Assembly (NCBI GenBank): GCA_051453625.1
Contig: JBOZIK010000001.1
Location: forward strand, 182,431,464-182,495,463
DNA length: 64,000 nt
Direction of reading: 5' to 3'
Source: Welwitschia mirabilis
Taxonomy: Eukaryota; Gnetophyta; Gnetopsida; Welwitschiales
How positions within the stretch are numbered: position 1 is the stretch's first letter; the number at the start of each line of letters is the position of its first letter. The position numbers and the translations under genes were made by a program. A model generated the notes under the pieces. It saw only the letters and a list, made by a program, of their open reading frames with translations, ran no database searches and had not been told where the DNA came from. Positions 34,391-46,812 of the stretch are shown one piece after another.

Positions 34391-35900
34391 TCTAATGGTA
34401 GATTACATTCAATCCCTCTTGAATCTAGTATGGATAGAAATCCTTAAAGCCATTCATAAGAAAGACCTCAACAAAGTTCTAATAACTCTAGAAGCAATCT
34501 TTATCCAAATTGATCTAGAAAAATTTTGAAAGACTATCTTTAATTCTAATGTTTAGGTACATCTTCTTGCATTGTTTAATCCTGAAATGCTAAAATAATT
34601 AACTTAAAACTAACATTAATTCAATGTTTTTTATACTTTCATAATTTTGAGTATGAGGATTTTTATTTACATCTCAAAAGCATTTTTATGTCTCCTTTCT
34701 ACAATTCCTCAAAATCTAGATACATCCAATGCACTTAGATTAACTTCATTCCCTTTTTTATTTAAATAGAAGATGAGATCTTAGCTTTATATATTAAAAC
34801 CTATTTCCATTACCACATGTATTGAACTCAATCAAGTATTCATTAGAAAATATTTCCTATTTACAAAACCAGTGTCATTAGAAGAGAAATTATGAACGTT
34901 TAGCAAAAGGATAGTGAAACCTTCTCCTATACCTTAGGAAGATTTGAGGATCTACTTCAATGTTCATGACATGGTTTTGAGTAAGAAAGAGTCATAAATT
35001 TCTTTTTTGAGATACTTTTATCTAATCATAGATAACTTATTAAGATGATGTACAAAAGGAGCTTTTTAGATTTTTAGATTAATGAATTTTGGGATTTCCT
35101 TGAGACTATAGTTGAAAGTTTTAAGAATTGGGAAAAACCTAATAAGCCAATAGGATTAAAAAAACTTATTAAGTCTACTAGTATCTTAAAAATTTCTAAC
35201 AACACTAAGATTAACCTAAAGTTGGATGAGATCTATAAAAGAATTTAAACTCTTAATATGAATCCTAAGACTATAACTTCAATTCCTTATTGCAAAATTA
35301 TCATGGTGACACTTATGACATTTTAGATTTTCTATCCAAGTCAATGCTATAGGATAACAATGGCAAAATTAAAGAACCAACAATTTCTATTCCAATACCT
35401 ATAACCCACATGAAAAAGCCACTCAAACCTCTCATAAAAATAAGATAACCCTACCAAAGCCTCAAACTAGTTAATCTAAGAATTCAAATCCTCTTCCAAC
35501 TTTCATACTTCATAAATTTATGGAAGCCTAACATAACACTAATGCATTACAATAACAATTCTATCAATAAATCTATTTCACATTATAAAAAGTAGAACAA
35601 GAAATACATTAAGTAGGTCAAACCACCATATATATCCTTACATCATTTAATCAACATGAGAAATGAAAGCTTTTCACTACACATAAGCCACCCTAGTAGT
35701 TGTAAGTTGATGAAAGATACACAAATTAAGGAAATTAAGGTCATACAATTGAAAAGAAGGAGAGGAACTAACAAATAGTTATAAGAAAATAACACCAAAA
35801 GAATACATACAATAACATAATCCTAAGAGTAAGAAAAAGGTATAGGAGAAAGATGAAGATGAAGAACTTGTCCCAACTTATAAGGAATCCCTATTCTTTC
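34390..35900 (+). pseudogene. E3 gag
   Basis: The clearest block is at 35,000-35,130: FEILLSNHR, stop, LIKMMYKRSFLDF, then NEFWDFLETIVESFKNWEKP. This is the F-x-x-G-L..H-R-x-L-I-x-M-M...D-F-L-E-x-x-A-E-x-x-x-x-W block of Athila/Tat gag. Upstream, 34,740-34,980 gives weaker capsid matches. Downstream, a Gln/Asn/Thr-rich tail is seen to about 35.9 kb. No intact zinc knuckle was found. Stops are frequent. Confidence 0.75.
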
Positions 35901-36179
35901 CTCAATAACATATAACAAAATCACTTAGTTAATAAATAACAATAAAAATAGAAATTTTTAAGGTATTAAATATTAATATCCCTTTTTTAGAAGACATTAA
36001 ATAAATCCATTGCATGATAAATTCTTAAAAGAGCTATGCAGTATTAAAAGAAGGATGAATTTGAATCATACTTCCTTGCTCAACAAATAATGATATTTAA
36101 ATCCCTTCAAAATACAAAGATTTAAAATACTCCAAAATATCTATTACTATTGGAAATACAAACTTTTAATAACCCTTAT

Positions 36180-36510
36180 TAGGTCCTTGAGCTATTGTTT
36201 ATCTTTTACCTTATAGTATATATAAGGAACATGATTTAAATGATCTTAAAGACACTAAATCTTACTTACAATTGGCTAATAATTCTTTTAAAGCATCTTT
36301 GGAAATAGTTAAAGATTTAATTATTTAAGTAGAGAATTGCTATTTTTCTATGGACTTTATAGTCTTAAAAATGAAAAATACTAGAAATCATATTATTCTT
36401 ATCATCTTGAGAAGACCTATTCTTGCTACTTCTAATGATTTCATCAATTGTAAAAATAGTCTTATGAATATTTACTTTAGAAACATGACTATTACTTTGA
36501 ACATCTTAAG
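36180..36510 (+). pseudogene. E3 aspartic protease
   Basis: The frame at 36,190-36,250 reads L-G-P-stop-A-I-V-YLLPYSIYKEHDLNDL, matching the protease segment just after the active-site Asp; the D-L-G-A motif is destroyed. SYLQLANNSFKASLEIVKDL (flap) follows, then SMDFIVLKM, RRPILATSNDFINCKNSLM and NMTITLNI, the C-terminal G-R-P-F-L-A-T and I-N-C-R-N-G blocks. Family assignment is firm. The protein is inactive. Confidence 0.85.
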
Positions 36511-38560
36511 GAGTGAAGGTTGTTAAAAGTCATAATAATTTTGATAATTCTTATTATGAGAGAAATATTTCTCTCTCTCATTATCTTCTTTGATTATGAT
36601 TTACATGGTGATTATTTTTCATATAATAGAGTTTTGCCTCTTGACGATCTAGGATATGTCTTCAATGGTGATGCTCTTAATTCATTGATTTCTAAATCAT
36701 CTATACCTTTATCAAAAAAAAAAATTTTATAATAATTTTTAGTTAAGTAAGAGAAAGAAATAGGATGGACCTCTTATGACTTGGAATGTTTGAATCTTAA
36801 TGAGTATTCTTCCTATATCCTTCTTGAATTTTTAAATTCATGTGTGAAGTCTTTTCATGATAATGTTTCTAGTCCTAATGTATTACAAATCAATCATCAT
36901 ATCCTTTTAATATTAATCATTAAATTTTGTTACCTTCACCCATGAGTGCATACCAATCTTGTGATCCTACCTTGATTTTATTATATAATCTTAAATTTGA
37001 TTTACCTACTCTAGCCTTGGGATGCTTAGATTAAATCATGAAAAAACCTCATGTATCTAAGGATGCTATTTTCATAGAAAACCCTAATCTTTTCCATTTA
37101 TGTCATCCATATTTTAGCCATCTTCACTCATCCAAACCACCTCCATATAGATCCTCATCATTTATATCTCATTTAGATCTTCCATGATCTTATGAATTCA
37201 TGAGACTTATTGATCTTAGTAAACGGGACTTTATTTAATTCATGAATAAATAGAACTTTAAGCTTTTCAAAGCTTAATTAAAATTTTGTAAGGTTTTTCT
37301 TTTTTATTAATTATTTATTTGAATGTTTGATCTTTTTATTAGAATTTGCATGCATTTAAACATCTCCAATTTGAAATCAAAGAAAAAATAAATCTTTTTT
37401 TTTAATTATGTGTCTTTGTTTTAAAGCATTCATGGAAATGAAACTATTTTTCTATTAGGATAATAAGCCAATAACCCCTTTCATATGCTATGAACATAAA
37501 AATAAAATAAAATAAAATAAAATAAAGATAAGGAACATCAAGAAAAATCTTAAAGCTCCTTAGAAAATCCTCATGATCATTTTTATTGGGTTCAGTTAAC
37601 TACATTGGGGTTATGGACACCTACTTGTAATGTAGCTCTAATTATTAATTTGTGATTTATTTATTTACATCAAGGATGTAGATGCTAGCTAGTAAGGTAG
37701 CACTTGATCCTTCTTGTGCAACATATTAAATATGTTAGAAGGAGGTATCATAACACTGAGTGCTTAATGTAATCAAATGATTGAAACCTAGATGCCCATG
37801 AAAGAAGAAGGAAAAGGAATAAAATTAAGGCAGGATTGGAGTAATCTTTATTGACTTATTTAAACGATTAAATTTAACATTATTTGGCTAGTTGTGAGGT
37901 TACAAGGATTAACTAATTTATACTTTCTTTATTTTGATAATGGATCTACTCAAAATTATTTAAATAAATAGGGCCATTATCTTGCATTTCATCTTATCTC
38001 ATTTATTCATAAGATGTATAGTATTATTTTAAATTCCATTAAATAACTCCATCAAATTTTCACTAATTTTCATTATCCATCCTAAGCCATAATCCTTTAA
38101 TTTTCCTTCCATGAAAAAGCATACCAATAAAAACATTGTGTTTTTTATTATTTGATCTTTTTATCCATGCTTAGATCTAAGGTAAAATTGATTTAAACTA
38201 TTGATAAAATCTAGTTATCCAATGGTCCTCATTTCACTTATTTTCTAGTTTGTCTAAGCCATGTAACAAATCTATTCTAATGCCACCATGTGCCCTTACC
38301 AATGCCATTATCTGTCTATTGTGTCATATGTTCAGTTCTCTCTTGTAGTTCTATCTAGGTCTTCTCTCAACTTTCAAATCATTTGTAAGCTTATTTTATT
38401 TTAGAAATTTGTCTTTTATCCTTTCACTTCATTTTTTCCCTTTTTAACTTGCATTTCCATTTTTCTTCTACTTCCATTTCATTTTCTTTCTTCTATTCTA
38501 TCATTATAAGCCATCATAAGTGGAAGAGTAGGCCCCTTTTTAGAGGAAGACATCTTTACA
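36511..38560 (+). other. E3 region after protease, no pol
   Basis: Two kilobases where RT should be. A short coding-like trace up to about 36,720 fits the acidic linker after protease. Beyond it nothing is recognisable. An (AAAAT)n microsatellite lies at 37,498-37,526. The text around 37,590-37,750 is relatively GC-rich and resembles no domain I know. Confidence 0.5.
37498..37526. repeat. (AAAAT)n microsatellite
   Basis: Five perfect AAAAT units plus a partial one. Confidence 0.9.
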
Positions 38561-39560
38561 ACATTCCTTGCTTTGTTTGCTTCCTTCTACCTTGATAAAA
38601 TTCAAGTGAGAAATTGGAACTACTTATTAAAGGAGGATTGCAAATATTACTTCCCAAAGGCTAATTTGGAATTTTATAAGAATGTAATAATTGATGAAAA
38701 TGATCCTTGGATAATTTACTCTTCTATTTAATACACTTTATTCACTATTTCTTTGAAAGAGGTAGAAATCTTGTCAGGTGTAGAACACCATGATATTTTC
38801 TTTATATGCTTATAAAATCCCTTATCTATTGTTTTGTCATTCTTAATGTTGAATATTCACTTAATAGAGAATTAATCCTACCTTATCAATAATTTTATAT
38901 AAACCAACTTGAACTTCTTAGATTCATCATTCAAAATGTTTTACCCACATATCATGTAATCTATTCCTTTGGTGGTCACCTTGATATGATTAGAATTATC
39001 CAAGATACTAAATCCTTTAACATTGCTAAATGAGTTTTCACTACTATAGCTGATAATATGGGTCATAAAAGTAATCTTCCCTTCCTTTGGTTATATATTT
39101 AGATTTAATCTACAATGTTTTAGCTCATAGGAATGGGATAGAGCCTTCATTAAAACCATCATTTCTAGAAATATCATTAAACTTGGAAAGTGCAAGAATT
39201 AGGATTAAATCTTAAGAGGCCTTCAAGACATTCAAGAAGAACAGTAAAGAACTCTTACTTCTTCTCATCTTTCTCATTCTTCCTACTCTTCATCCATCAT
39301 AACAAAAAACTGAAGGCTCCTATGGATGAAACATCTCATGCCCCTTATTCTCCATCTTCTTCTGCTTCTCCTTCTATCACTCATAAATATTCCTTTACTA
39401 CTTCAAGTGATATTGTTTTGGAATAAGCTCATAACTCTCAAAGGACTTGGATAGAAAACCTATTAGGGAAAATCAAAAAGATTGTAAAGAAACAAAAGGA
39501 GATATCTAAGAATTAAGAAATGGTGAATGAAAACATAGAAAGGTTAGCTTCTCATAGAAG
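38560..39560 (+). pseudogene. E3 3' ORF remnant, Transposase_32-like (tentative)
   Basis: The plus-strand frame gives VRNWNYLLKEDCKYYFPKAN and then LEFYKNVIIDENDP. The latter resembles the R-E-F-Y-A-N block of the plant 'putative transposon protein' domain. A Ser/Pro-rich linker follows (YSPSSSASPS, about 39,340-39,380), then a Lys-rich coiled coil, IKKIVKKQKEISKN. This domain order is common in 3' ORFs of Athila/Tat and related plant elements. The ATG at 39,190 in one open frame is not a real start. Function is unknown. Confidence 0.45.
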
Positions 39561-39569
39561 ATCTTTGAT

Positions 39570-40463
39570 ATGAATTCTTCTTACTTTCTCACTCTCTCAT
39601 CCTTCTTCACCTGTATTTTATAGTTGTAATAGTTGCATTATACTTACATGTTACTTTATTATAATGTATTTTGAGTTTAGTAAAAATTAATATGAATTTT
39701 TCTCATAATACTAGATTTATTTTAAAATTATCATGTAACTTCAAATGAATTAATTTATCTATTAGGATTTAAAACATAAGAATTGATGTCTAACTCTTAA
39801 TAAAGCTAGTGTTATCAGTCTTCCTAATCAGTGTCACTACCTTAACATGCATAGACATATTTCCATTTTACATAATCACCCTTAATTACATATACTATGT
39901 TGTCATCTCTTAAGTCTTTACTAAAAAGTTATAAAAACTAACTGATTTATATTTATCCTTTACACCTTCATATTTACTCCTTATTTTCCATTCTCTTTTA
40001 TTTATTTTCTAGGCCATGCATCATAGAGTCAAAAGTTCAAGGCACTATAACTAAAGTTTTATCTCCCATTTTTTAGTCTTTTATTTACATTAGCTTGTAA
40101 TTTATCTTTTCTAGTTTAATTATGCATTGAACATTTTCATTTTAGTAATGTTCTTTTCTACTTCATTCTAGATTACATTAGTACATGCATTATTCATTTC
40201 TTATTATATGCACATTTATTTTTATCTTTTAAACTTTGAGAATTTGGATTGAGTGGAGTGATATTTGTACTTAAAAAACTTGCTTCTCATGCTATATCTT
40301 TCACTTAAAGGGTAATTTCAAAGTATATTAGGCAAATTTTTCTCAAAAACCCTTCATACTTTTGTACTTGATTGAGTTGATTTGCAAATTTTATTATATT
40401 ATCTAATTTTTTTTAGTACACATTTTTTGCTAAGGAACTAGTAAAAGATAATTTTAGGGGGTA
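39570..40463 (+). other. E3 3' untranslated region and PPT
   Basis: Homologous to 29,190-30,112 of E8. The purine tract TTTTAGGGGG (40,452-40,461) immediately precedes the 3' LTR start TATGATAAC. Confidence 0.7.
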
Positions 40464-41766
40464 TGATAACACTTAAGAATTGACATTTATATTAAGAAAT
40501 TAAGTCCTTAGTAGTAATTTTAATTAATCATCATAATGGTTTTATGCATTTCTTATAAGGTCATGAAAATCCTATTTTACTACTAACATATCTTAACACT
40601 GTTATTTGTAGGACAAATGTGACATTTGAAGCATTGTGATAGGATTTGGAAGTGTGCTAATTATAATTAACTATAGCACCAATTTTAGACATGGTAGTGC
40701 TATTTACTTGAAGGATAATAGTATCATTCTTATGTTCCTAAGTCCTCTAAATTTAAGTAATTCATTTTGATCATTTCCATAAAGAGAAGATGAATGAGGA
40801 ATATTTTCTAAGAAGAATCCCTTAATTTAGCCCCATGATTAAAGATTTATTTTATCTACTTTGCGTATTCTTTAGAATAACTCCATGAGGCCTTTTAAAG
40901 CTTTAATTATAAATCCTAATCTTGACCTATAAATACTCTACCTTTCCTCACTTGGAGGACATCACTTAATAGAAAATGAGTGTCAAAGATATTGGATATT
41001 CAATCATGATTTCCTTTTAAGCCTCTCATAGGAATGGGTTAGCCATTAATTTTGCATAATGCTTCTTGGTTTAGCATGAATACATTTCTAGATTGGATGC
41101 TTTACTATTTAGATAATAAAGTACTACATGTTCTTGGTGCATTAATTTAACACTACATTTTTAATGTCATACTTGTTATACTTAGGATTCGCAAAGGCAT
41201 GCTTTCATTTTAAGATCTATTTTAGTGATTCTCTGTTCATTTTAGCTTCCATAACTTAAATGTTTATGTCATGAATCTTGAGAGACCTCTACTCTTTATG
41301 CTTATTCTATTCTTACTATAAAGGATAGGTGGGTTGATTATGTAATTTTCATGTTTATGATGGATGAAATTATGCTATTGCTCTTGAGCTTAAACTACAT
41401 AAACACTCTTGGTCATAGTGCATTATATCATTATGAATGGGTTAAGAAGTTAAGTTATATTTTTCCACTTAAAGTGCTTATACTTTTCTTTTAAAGTGTT
41501 ATGCTAGTTTAAATGTTATGTCCCATTCCTAGATCTCTAATATCATTTCACTCTATAATACTCTTTACTATTATGTTTGTTTCACTGATAGCTTTCATCA
41601 TCTATTTTTATGAAATAATAACATTAGAACTATACTATCAATTGAAGTTCTAGTATTTTTCCTAAAAGTTGGATTTGCCTATGTAAGATTTATATCCCTA
41701 GGGTAATATTATTCTCTTTCATATATTAATAACAGATACAAGCATAGTCATATTTCATCATAAACA
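40464..41766 (+). repeat. E3 3' LTR
   Basis: Starts TGATAACACTTAAGAATT and ends TCATAAACA; full-length match to the other two family LTRs. TATA box TATAAATA at 40,928-40,935. Confidence 0.87.
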
Positions 41767-42265
41767 TGAGTACAATAGAGACACATCAAATATTTTAACA
41801 TTTTTATTCATTATTCTTTTAAAAAAAATAAAGTTGTATTAATTTTTATTAAATATAGAATCTATAAAAAGAACATGATAACAAGCCAGATAATCAAAAG
41901 TACATTCAAAATATCATCTTTTAATAGTGTTATAAAAACATAGTTAATCATATCGATTTTACACATGAAAAACATATTAAAATATATAAGGATGATCAAG
42001 CATTACTTACATATAAAATGCTGAAAAAAATAAAACAAAAGTAAAAATGCTTTTATTATAAAAAAACACATAGAAAATAAGAATTAAAAAATGATGAGAA
42101 GAAGAAATCCACCAACATCTCAATTATAACATTTATTCTTCACAATGATGATAAAATACTAAAGAGCACATTGAGCTACTTCTTGATCTTATCTTGATCA
42201 ATTTCTATGAGATAAAAAGAAAGTTGTAGAATAATAAGTAGAAGTTAAGCTATGAATAATAAAAA

Positions 42266-42275
42266 NNNNNNNNNN
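42266..42275. other. Assembly gap (10 N)
   Basis: Flanked by A-rich sequence; the true length is unknown. Confidence 0.95.
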
Positions 42276-42589
42276 TAAAAATACCTCACATCTCATGCTT
42301 AATCTTATCCAAGTTCTCATCAATCATAGTAAAGGAAAACTTAGGTTGCTTGCGTTAAACTTTAGGTTACTACTACTCATGCTTATAAGATCTCTCTATG
42401 TCATAAAGCTATCTAAAATTAATAGAAAAATGGAAATGATAATGAATAATACCATGCATGATAATCTCAATATGTTGATGGGAATAACCTTTCAGATGAT
42501 AAAGGATAAGGAAATGATAATAGAATATTAAAACGTATGATCATGAGAAAGATGAAGAAATATAAGATAAATAATGAAAGGAACATAAG

Positions 42590-42770
42590 CTTTTCTAAAA
42601 AACTAAAAGTTTTAAAATACATTGAAAATGGCACAAGACATATTTGTAGGGCCTAGGATGTTAGACATAATGTAATGAAACATCACCTTTCCTAAACAGC
42701 TAAAAGGTTCATAATATATTAGAAATATCATTGGATTTATATGTGATACCTAGGATGTTAACCATAATGT
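42590..42770. repeat. Diverged tandem duplication, about 95 bp
   Basis: Two consecutive units share CTAAAxxxCTAAAAG, then CCTAGGATGTTA and ACATAATGTAATG or CCATAATGTAATG. They are about 70-75 percent alike by eye. Confidence 0.7.
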
Positions 42771-44239
42771 AATGGGAAAGAGATACATTGAATGTCTTGA
42801 GATGATTTACAAAAATAACCCATTGGCTTAAAATCTAGAATTAAGATTACGATCTTCTAAAATATGTAATATCTTATTTAAAGAATAATGTGAATCCATT
42901 AATTCCAAATCACTAATACAAAAAGCGTTATCTAAGACATTAATTATAGTTCTAAGGGATCAACAAATAGTAATATCATCTATAATAAATTCTCCTATGT
43001 TTTCTTCATGTCCATGATTAAGGTTTTGAAAAAAACATATATAAGATAAGAAACATAATTAAGATAAACTAATTAATCACCTACTTAATCCTTAACTAAT
43101 TCATCATCTTTAGGGATAAGAGTAGTAAATAGCATAGAGAAATAACCTTCTTGACAATAGTCTAAAAGAAAAGACATAAAAAATTATAATATGAAAGTGA
43201 AGATAAAAGAAAATAGTTAAAACAAGATACATCATCATTCTATTAGAGCTTCACAATTAAAATTTCAAGATCATTACATGAATTCATAGCCCACTTTCCA
43301 CAAAATGCAAAGTATAGATGAGGTTTAATGGGTAAAAATGAGGTTTTTATAGAAGATAATTCCTAGAGTATTTACTAAAATTATGCTACAATATTAGATT
43401 ACATATAATTTTGGTAATCTAATATCAAATAAATAATATTAACGTGTGAATAAAGTGTAATTTCAATAATTTATAAGAAATAGTTCTAAAAATGATAAAT
43501 TAGGTAAATTAAACTCAAACGTATTCTAGGACATAAACAACAATAACCCTCCTAAATGAAATGAAAACTAGGTTTTTTAAGGTGAAAAATACATATCTTC
43601 ATTATAATTTATTAATAAATAAAAAATATTAAAAATAAAAAATATTTTTTTGTGTTGTTAAATTTCGGAAAAAAAATAATAGTAGGTCATTATTAAAGCT
43701 CATATCCCTCCTAAATGTATCTACATAAGATCCAGATCTCTTACTTTATCATCTAAAAAGTACCTACTGTTTTGGGTTTTATTAAAATAAAAGTAAAAAT
43801 GGAAATAAAATTTAGATCTTTTGGTTTAATTTTTTTCATATCTATACTCAAAATATAAGTCAAAATAAATCTTAAATTTATTTAAAATCTGATTAGTAAC
43901 TAGAGTTTAGATTCTCTTATTCTTTAAATTTAACTAGATATTTAATTTAAAATGTTAACTATTATGAAAATAAATACATGAGTAACATTAAGGTTCCTTT
44001 CTTTTTAGGTTCTAAATTCTTAAGAAATAAAGAAGAACATGAATTGAAAAAAAAATTTATTACCTATTTCAAACATTTTCCTAAGAGTGATTTGATCATG
44101 ATAATATTTCATTCATTTTAAGTGATAACTTTCTTATTTAGGTATTTAATTTAATTTCCTTTAGTTTATTTAACTAAATCACTTTATTTTCTATATAGTT
44201 TTCAAGATGAGAATTAAATTTATGAATAACATCAAAAAC

Positions 44240-45145
44240 TTAATAACCTACCTCAATAGGTAGAAAGCATTATTTACTAAAAGCTAACTGGTAGAGAGTT
44301 ATGCCAATGGGTGTTTTTTAATATGTACATTAAGTTAATAATGCATTAAATAATTTCAAAGACTAATATTTTCTATTTGCACTGATTTTTTTTTGAATAA
44401 TTCAACTAATCTCATAATTTTTTACTTTTTCTTACTTATTTATTTAAGGATAGTAATTAGGAGTAACTTTATGAGTGATTCCACATTTTAAAAACATATC
44501 TCATTATAAAAACATATTTTTAATTACTAATGATTATTTTTAGATGATTAAATAGGATAGAACTTGATATTTTAAGAAATTAATAATATTATTAGCATTA
44601 TAATCTCTATAAGTTTTAGTATATATTGATTTAGTAACATAATTCCCACAAATACAAATATAATCATTGCCAAAGAAAAGTGGGAATTGTCCATTAGAAT
44701 CTTTAACTCAACATCAAAATGTTTGCAAATAATCATAGGTTTAAGAAGAATTTTATTTCTTTTCTAATACTACTAATGTTTTGAATTTATTATAAGATTT
44801 TAAAAAATTGTTAGCACTTTTAAAAAGGATAGTCCAAGAAAAGCCAACATTTAAGATTTTTATTTCCATTAAAATGAGCATCACACACATCACTATGATA
44901 AAATTCTAGGATACAAATCATTTCATTCTTAAGTATATAGCTTTAAAATACTTTTTCAACATAATATTTAAATAATGGTAGTGGTTCCCATAAGTATTTA
45001 TGTTGTTGAAATAGAATTTTATTTTTTTCATTGTAAGACATGGTTTTAGGAAGTTTACCATAGGATTTGAAATTTGCAATATCATCATAACAAGGTAAAA
45101 AAAAAAAAATAAATAAATCTTCATTTTAAAAACTTTCATTAAATT
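44240..45145 (-). pseudogene. E6 integrase
   Basis: Minus strand: a pre-zinc segment (45,139 down, including NHYHYLNIMLKKYFKAIYLR) precedes a decayed H-H-C-C region with GHFNGNKN-like text and the D-x-x-x-F-x-K-x-C-x-x-C spacing partly lost. A core trace follows at about 44,690-44,620, resembling F-D-V-W-G-I-D-F-M-G-P-F-P...S-F-G-N-D-Y-I. The catalytic Glu region is not readable. Assignment rests mainly on order behind RT and RNase H. Confidence 0.6.
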
Positions 45146-45830
45146 AATAGGTAGGAAAACCTAAGATAGATGATTAACAAAAGGATTTCCTTCTTCTACG
45201 CTATCCTTAATAGTGATATAAAATCTTTTGCATCAATAAAGGTCAATACATAAGATGAGGACTAGTTAAAGTCATATTTAGAATATATTTTATAGTGACA
45301 GGATTAGAAAAGATATTCATAGGATAATCAATAAGATAATGGTAAAATTTTTAAATAGAAGATAACGTATAATATCTCCCTTTTAGTAATTGAGTAATTA
45401 AGTTATACATCATGCAAAGTCTTATTAACATCAAAAATTACATAGGATTTATTATTAATAATTTGACCTAAGAATTCACCTATTATAAAATTAGTTGCAT
45501 TGGTTATCACATTAAAATAACAATATCAATTACAAGATTGAAGAATAGATGAAGATGAGAAAAGTTGCTTAAGTTTTTAAAACAAAGTTCATGATTAGGT
45601 ATTTAAGAGAAAGATGCATCTTTAAGAAGAAACTCAATTAAATGTTTTACTAAGGCAACTAAAAGATGAAATAAATGAAGATAAAAACTAACATGTCCTA
45701 AGGAATATCTTATATATTTTACATAAATGGGAATATGTAAATAATAAATGATACTAAACTTTGTATGATCCATTTCTATTCCTTTCTTAGAAATAATATA
45801 ACCTACAATAATACCTCTAGCAATCATATA
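45145..45830 (-). pseudogene. E6 RT thumb and RNase H start
   Basis: A 74-codon open stretch begins MIARGIIVGYIISKKGIEMD and continues through IRYSLGHVSFYLHLF to FLLKDASFS. These match the conserved E-G-I-V-L-G-H-x-I-S-x-K-G-I-E-V-D and R-S-F-L-G-H-A-G-F-Y-R-R-F blocks that join RT to RNase H in Athila/Tat elements. The following RNase H is poorly kept. Confidence 0.85.
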
Positions 45831-46560
45831 ATAACTTTTTTCTTAATTAAGTTTAATATCGTAATTAATATAATAATTTAGAAGAACTTTAAATAAAACA
45901 TTATCTAATTGCAAGAATTATGATAAGATGAAAAATAATCCATAAATATTTAAAAATTCATCTAAGAATTTATTAAAAAAATCCATCATACATCTTTGAA
46001 AAGTATAAGAGCATTATATAAACTAAAAGGCATGTGACAGTAGGTAAAAATTCCAAATAAACAAGTAAAAGTAGTTTTTTTTAATCATTTATAGCTATGG
46101 GACTTTGATTATAACCACTATATCCATTAAAGAGATAAAGTAATAATTCCTAAAGAGTTTATTAGGGATTTCATTAATAAAATAAATAGAAAGTAATCTT
46201 AGTATAAGTACTAAGAGCATGAAAATTTACACAGATTTGTTATTTATAATTATTCTTTAGAAAAACTTATAAAGAGTTCATTTATTCATTATCTAAAATG
46301 GGATAAATAATGTCATCTTCTTAAATTTTCATGATTTCTTCTTTAATACTATCGCTAAGATTTATATTTAACCTATGTTGAGGTTGGTGAACTAAATTTT
46401 TATTGGGTAATAAATAGATAAGATGCAAACAAATAGAAAGATGAACTTCAACTAGATCAAGATAAGACTGATCAAACAATTAAGAGTTTTCAATTAATAA
46501 GTTTATAATTTTTTATTCTTAAAAAGTAGTAAGATGTATACTAATAGTAATAAGAATATT
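45830..46560 (-). pseudogene. E6 reverse transcriptase
   Basis: Minus strand, in order: HRLNINLSDSIKEEIMKIQE (one stop at a Gln codon), DDIIYPILDNE, FNGYSGYNQ and FQRCMMDFFNKFLDEFLNIY with a decayed metal-binding box. The G-Y-S-G-Y-N-Q and F-Q-R-C-M-M blocks place it in the Athila/Tat branch. The upstream end is cut by E5. Confidence 0.85.
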
Positions 46561-46807
46561 GGAATTACTATCTAGAAAGATATACTTTGAATAATTAGTT
46601 GGTAAATTGAAATCATCATTAATAATACTATTAATAATAAATACAGTATTAAAAGAGAGAGTAGTTTTCATTTAATTAAAATAAAAATTAAAATATTCAA
46701 AATAAACACATTCAATGTATATAAAAATTTCATTTAAATCTTAAAAGTATTTAAGAGGCAATTCATATTGTGTATTCAAATAAAGCATATCATTTAAAAT
46801 TAAAAAT

Positions 46808-46812
46808 AATTC
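46808..46812. repeat. Target-site duplication, left copy
   Basis: AATTC directly left of E5; an identical AATTC follows E5 at 50,944-50,948. It identifies the E5 insertion event in E6. Confidence 0.85.

Larger units (their letters stand above)
32192..41766 (+). mobile_element. E3: Athila/Tat-like gag-protease element
   Basis: Two LTRs of about 1.30 kb, a tRNA-Asp-type PBS 5 nt inside the first, gag, protease, a possible 3' ORF and a G-rich PPT against the second LTR. After protease (about 36.5 kb) I find no RT, RNase H or integrase block; instead there are about 2 kb of unassigned sequence, then the possible 3' ORF. At 9.6 kb it is long for a pol-less element, so deletion or decay of pol cannot be excluded. 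The flanks TTATT and TGAGT agree at only 3 of 5 bases. Confidence 0.8.
41767..44240. other. Unassigned, probably E6 3' side
   Basis: No protein block is seen on either strand. It contains a 10-N gap and a diverged tandem duplication (42,590-42,770). If E6 is complete, its 3' region and LTR should lie here, but I could not match it to 53-54.3 kb. Confidence 0.45.
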
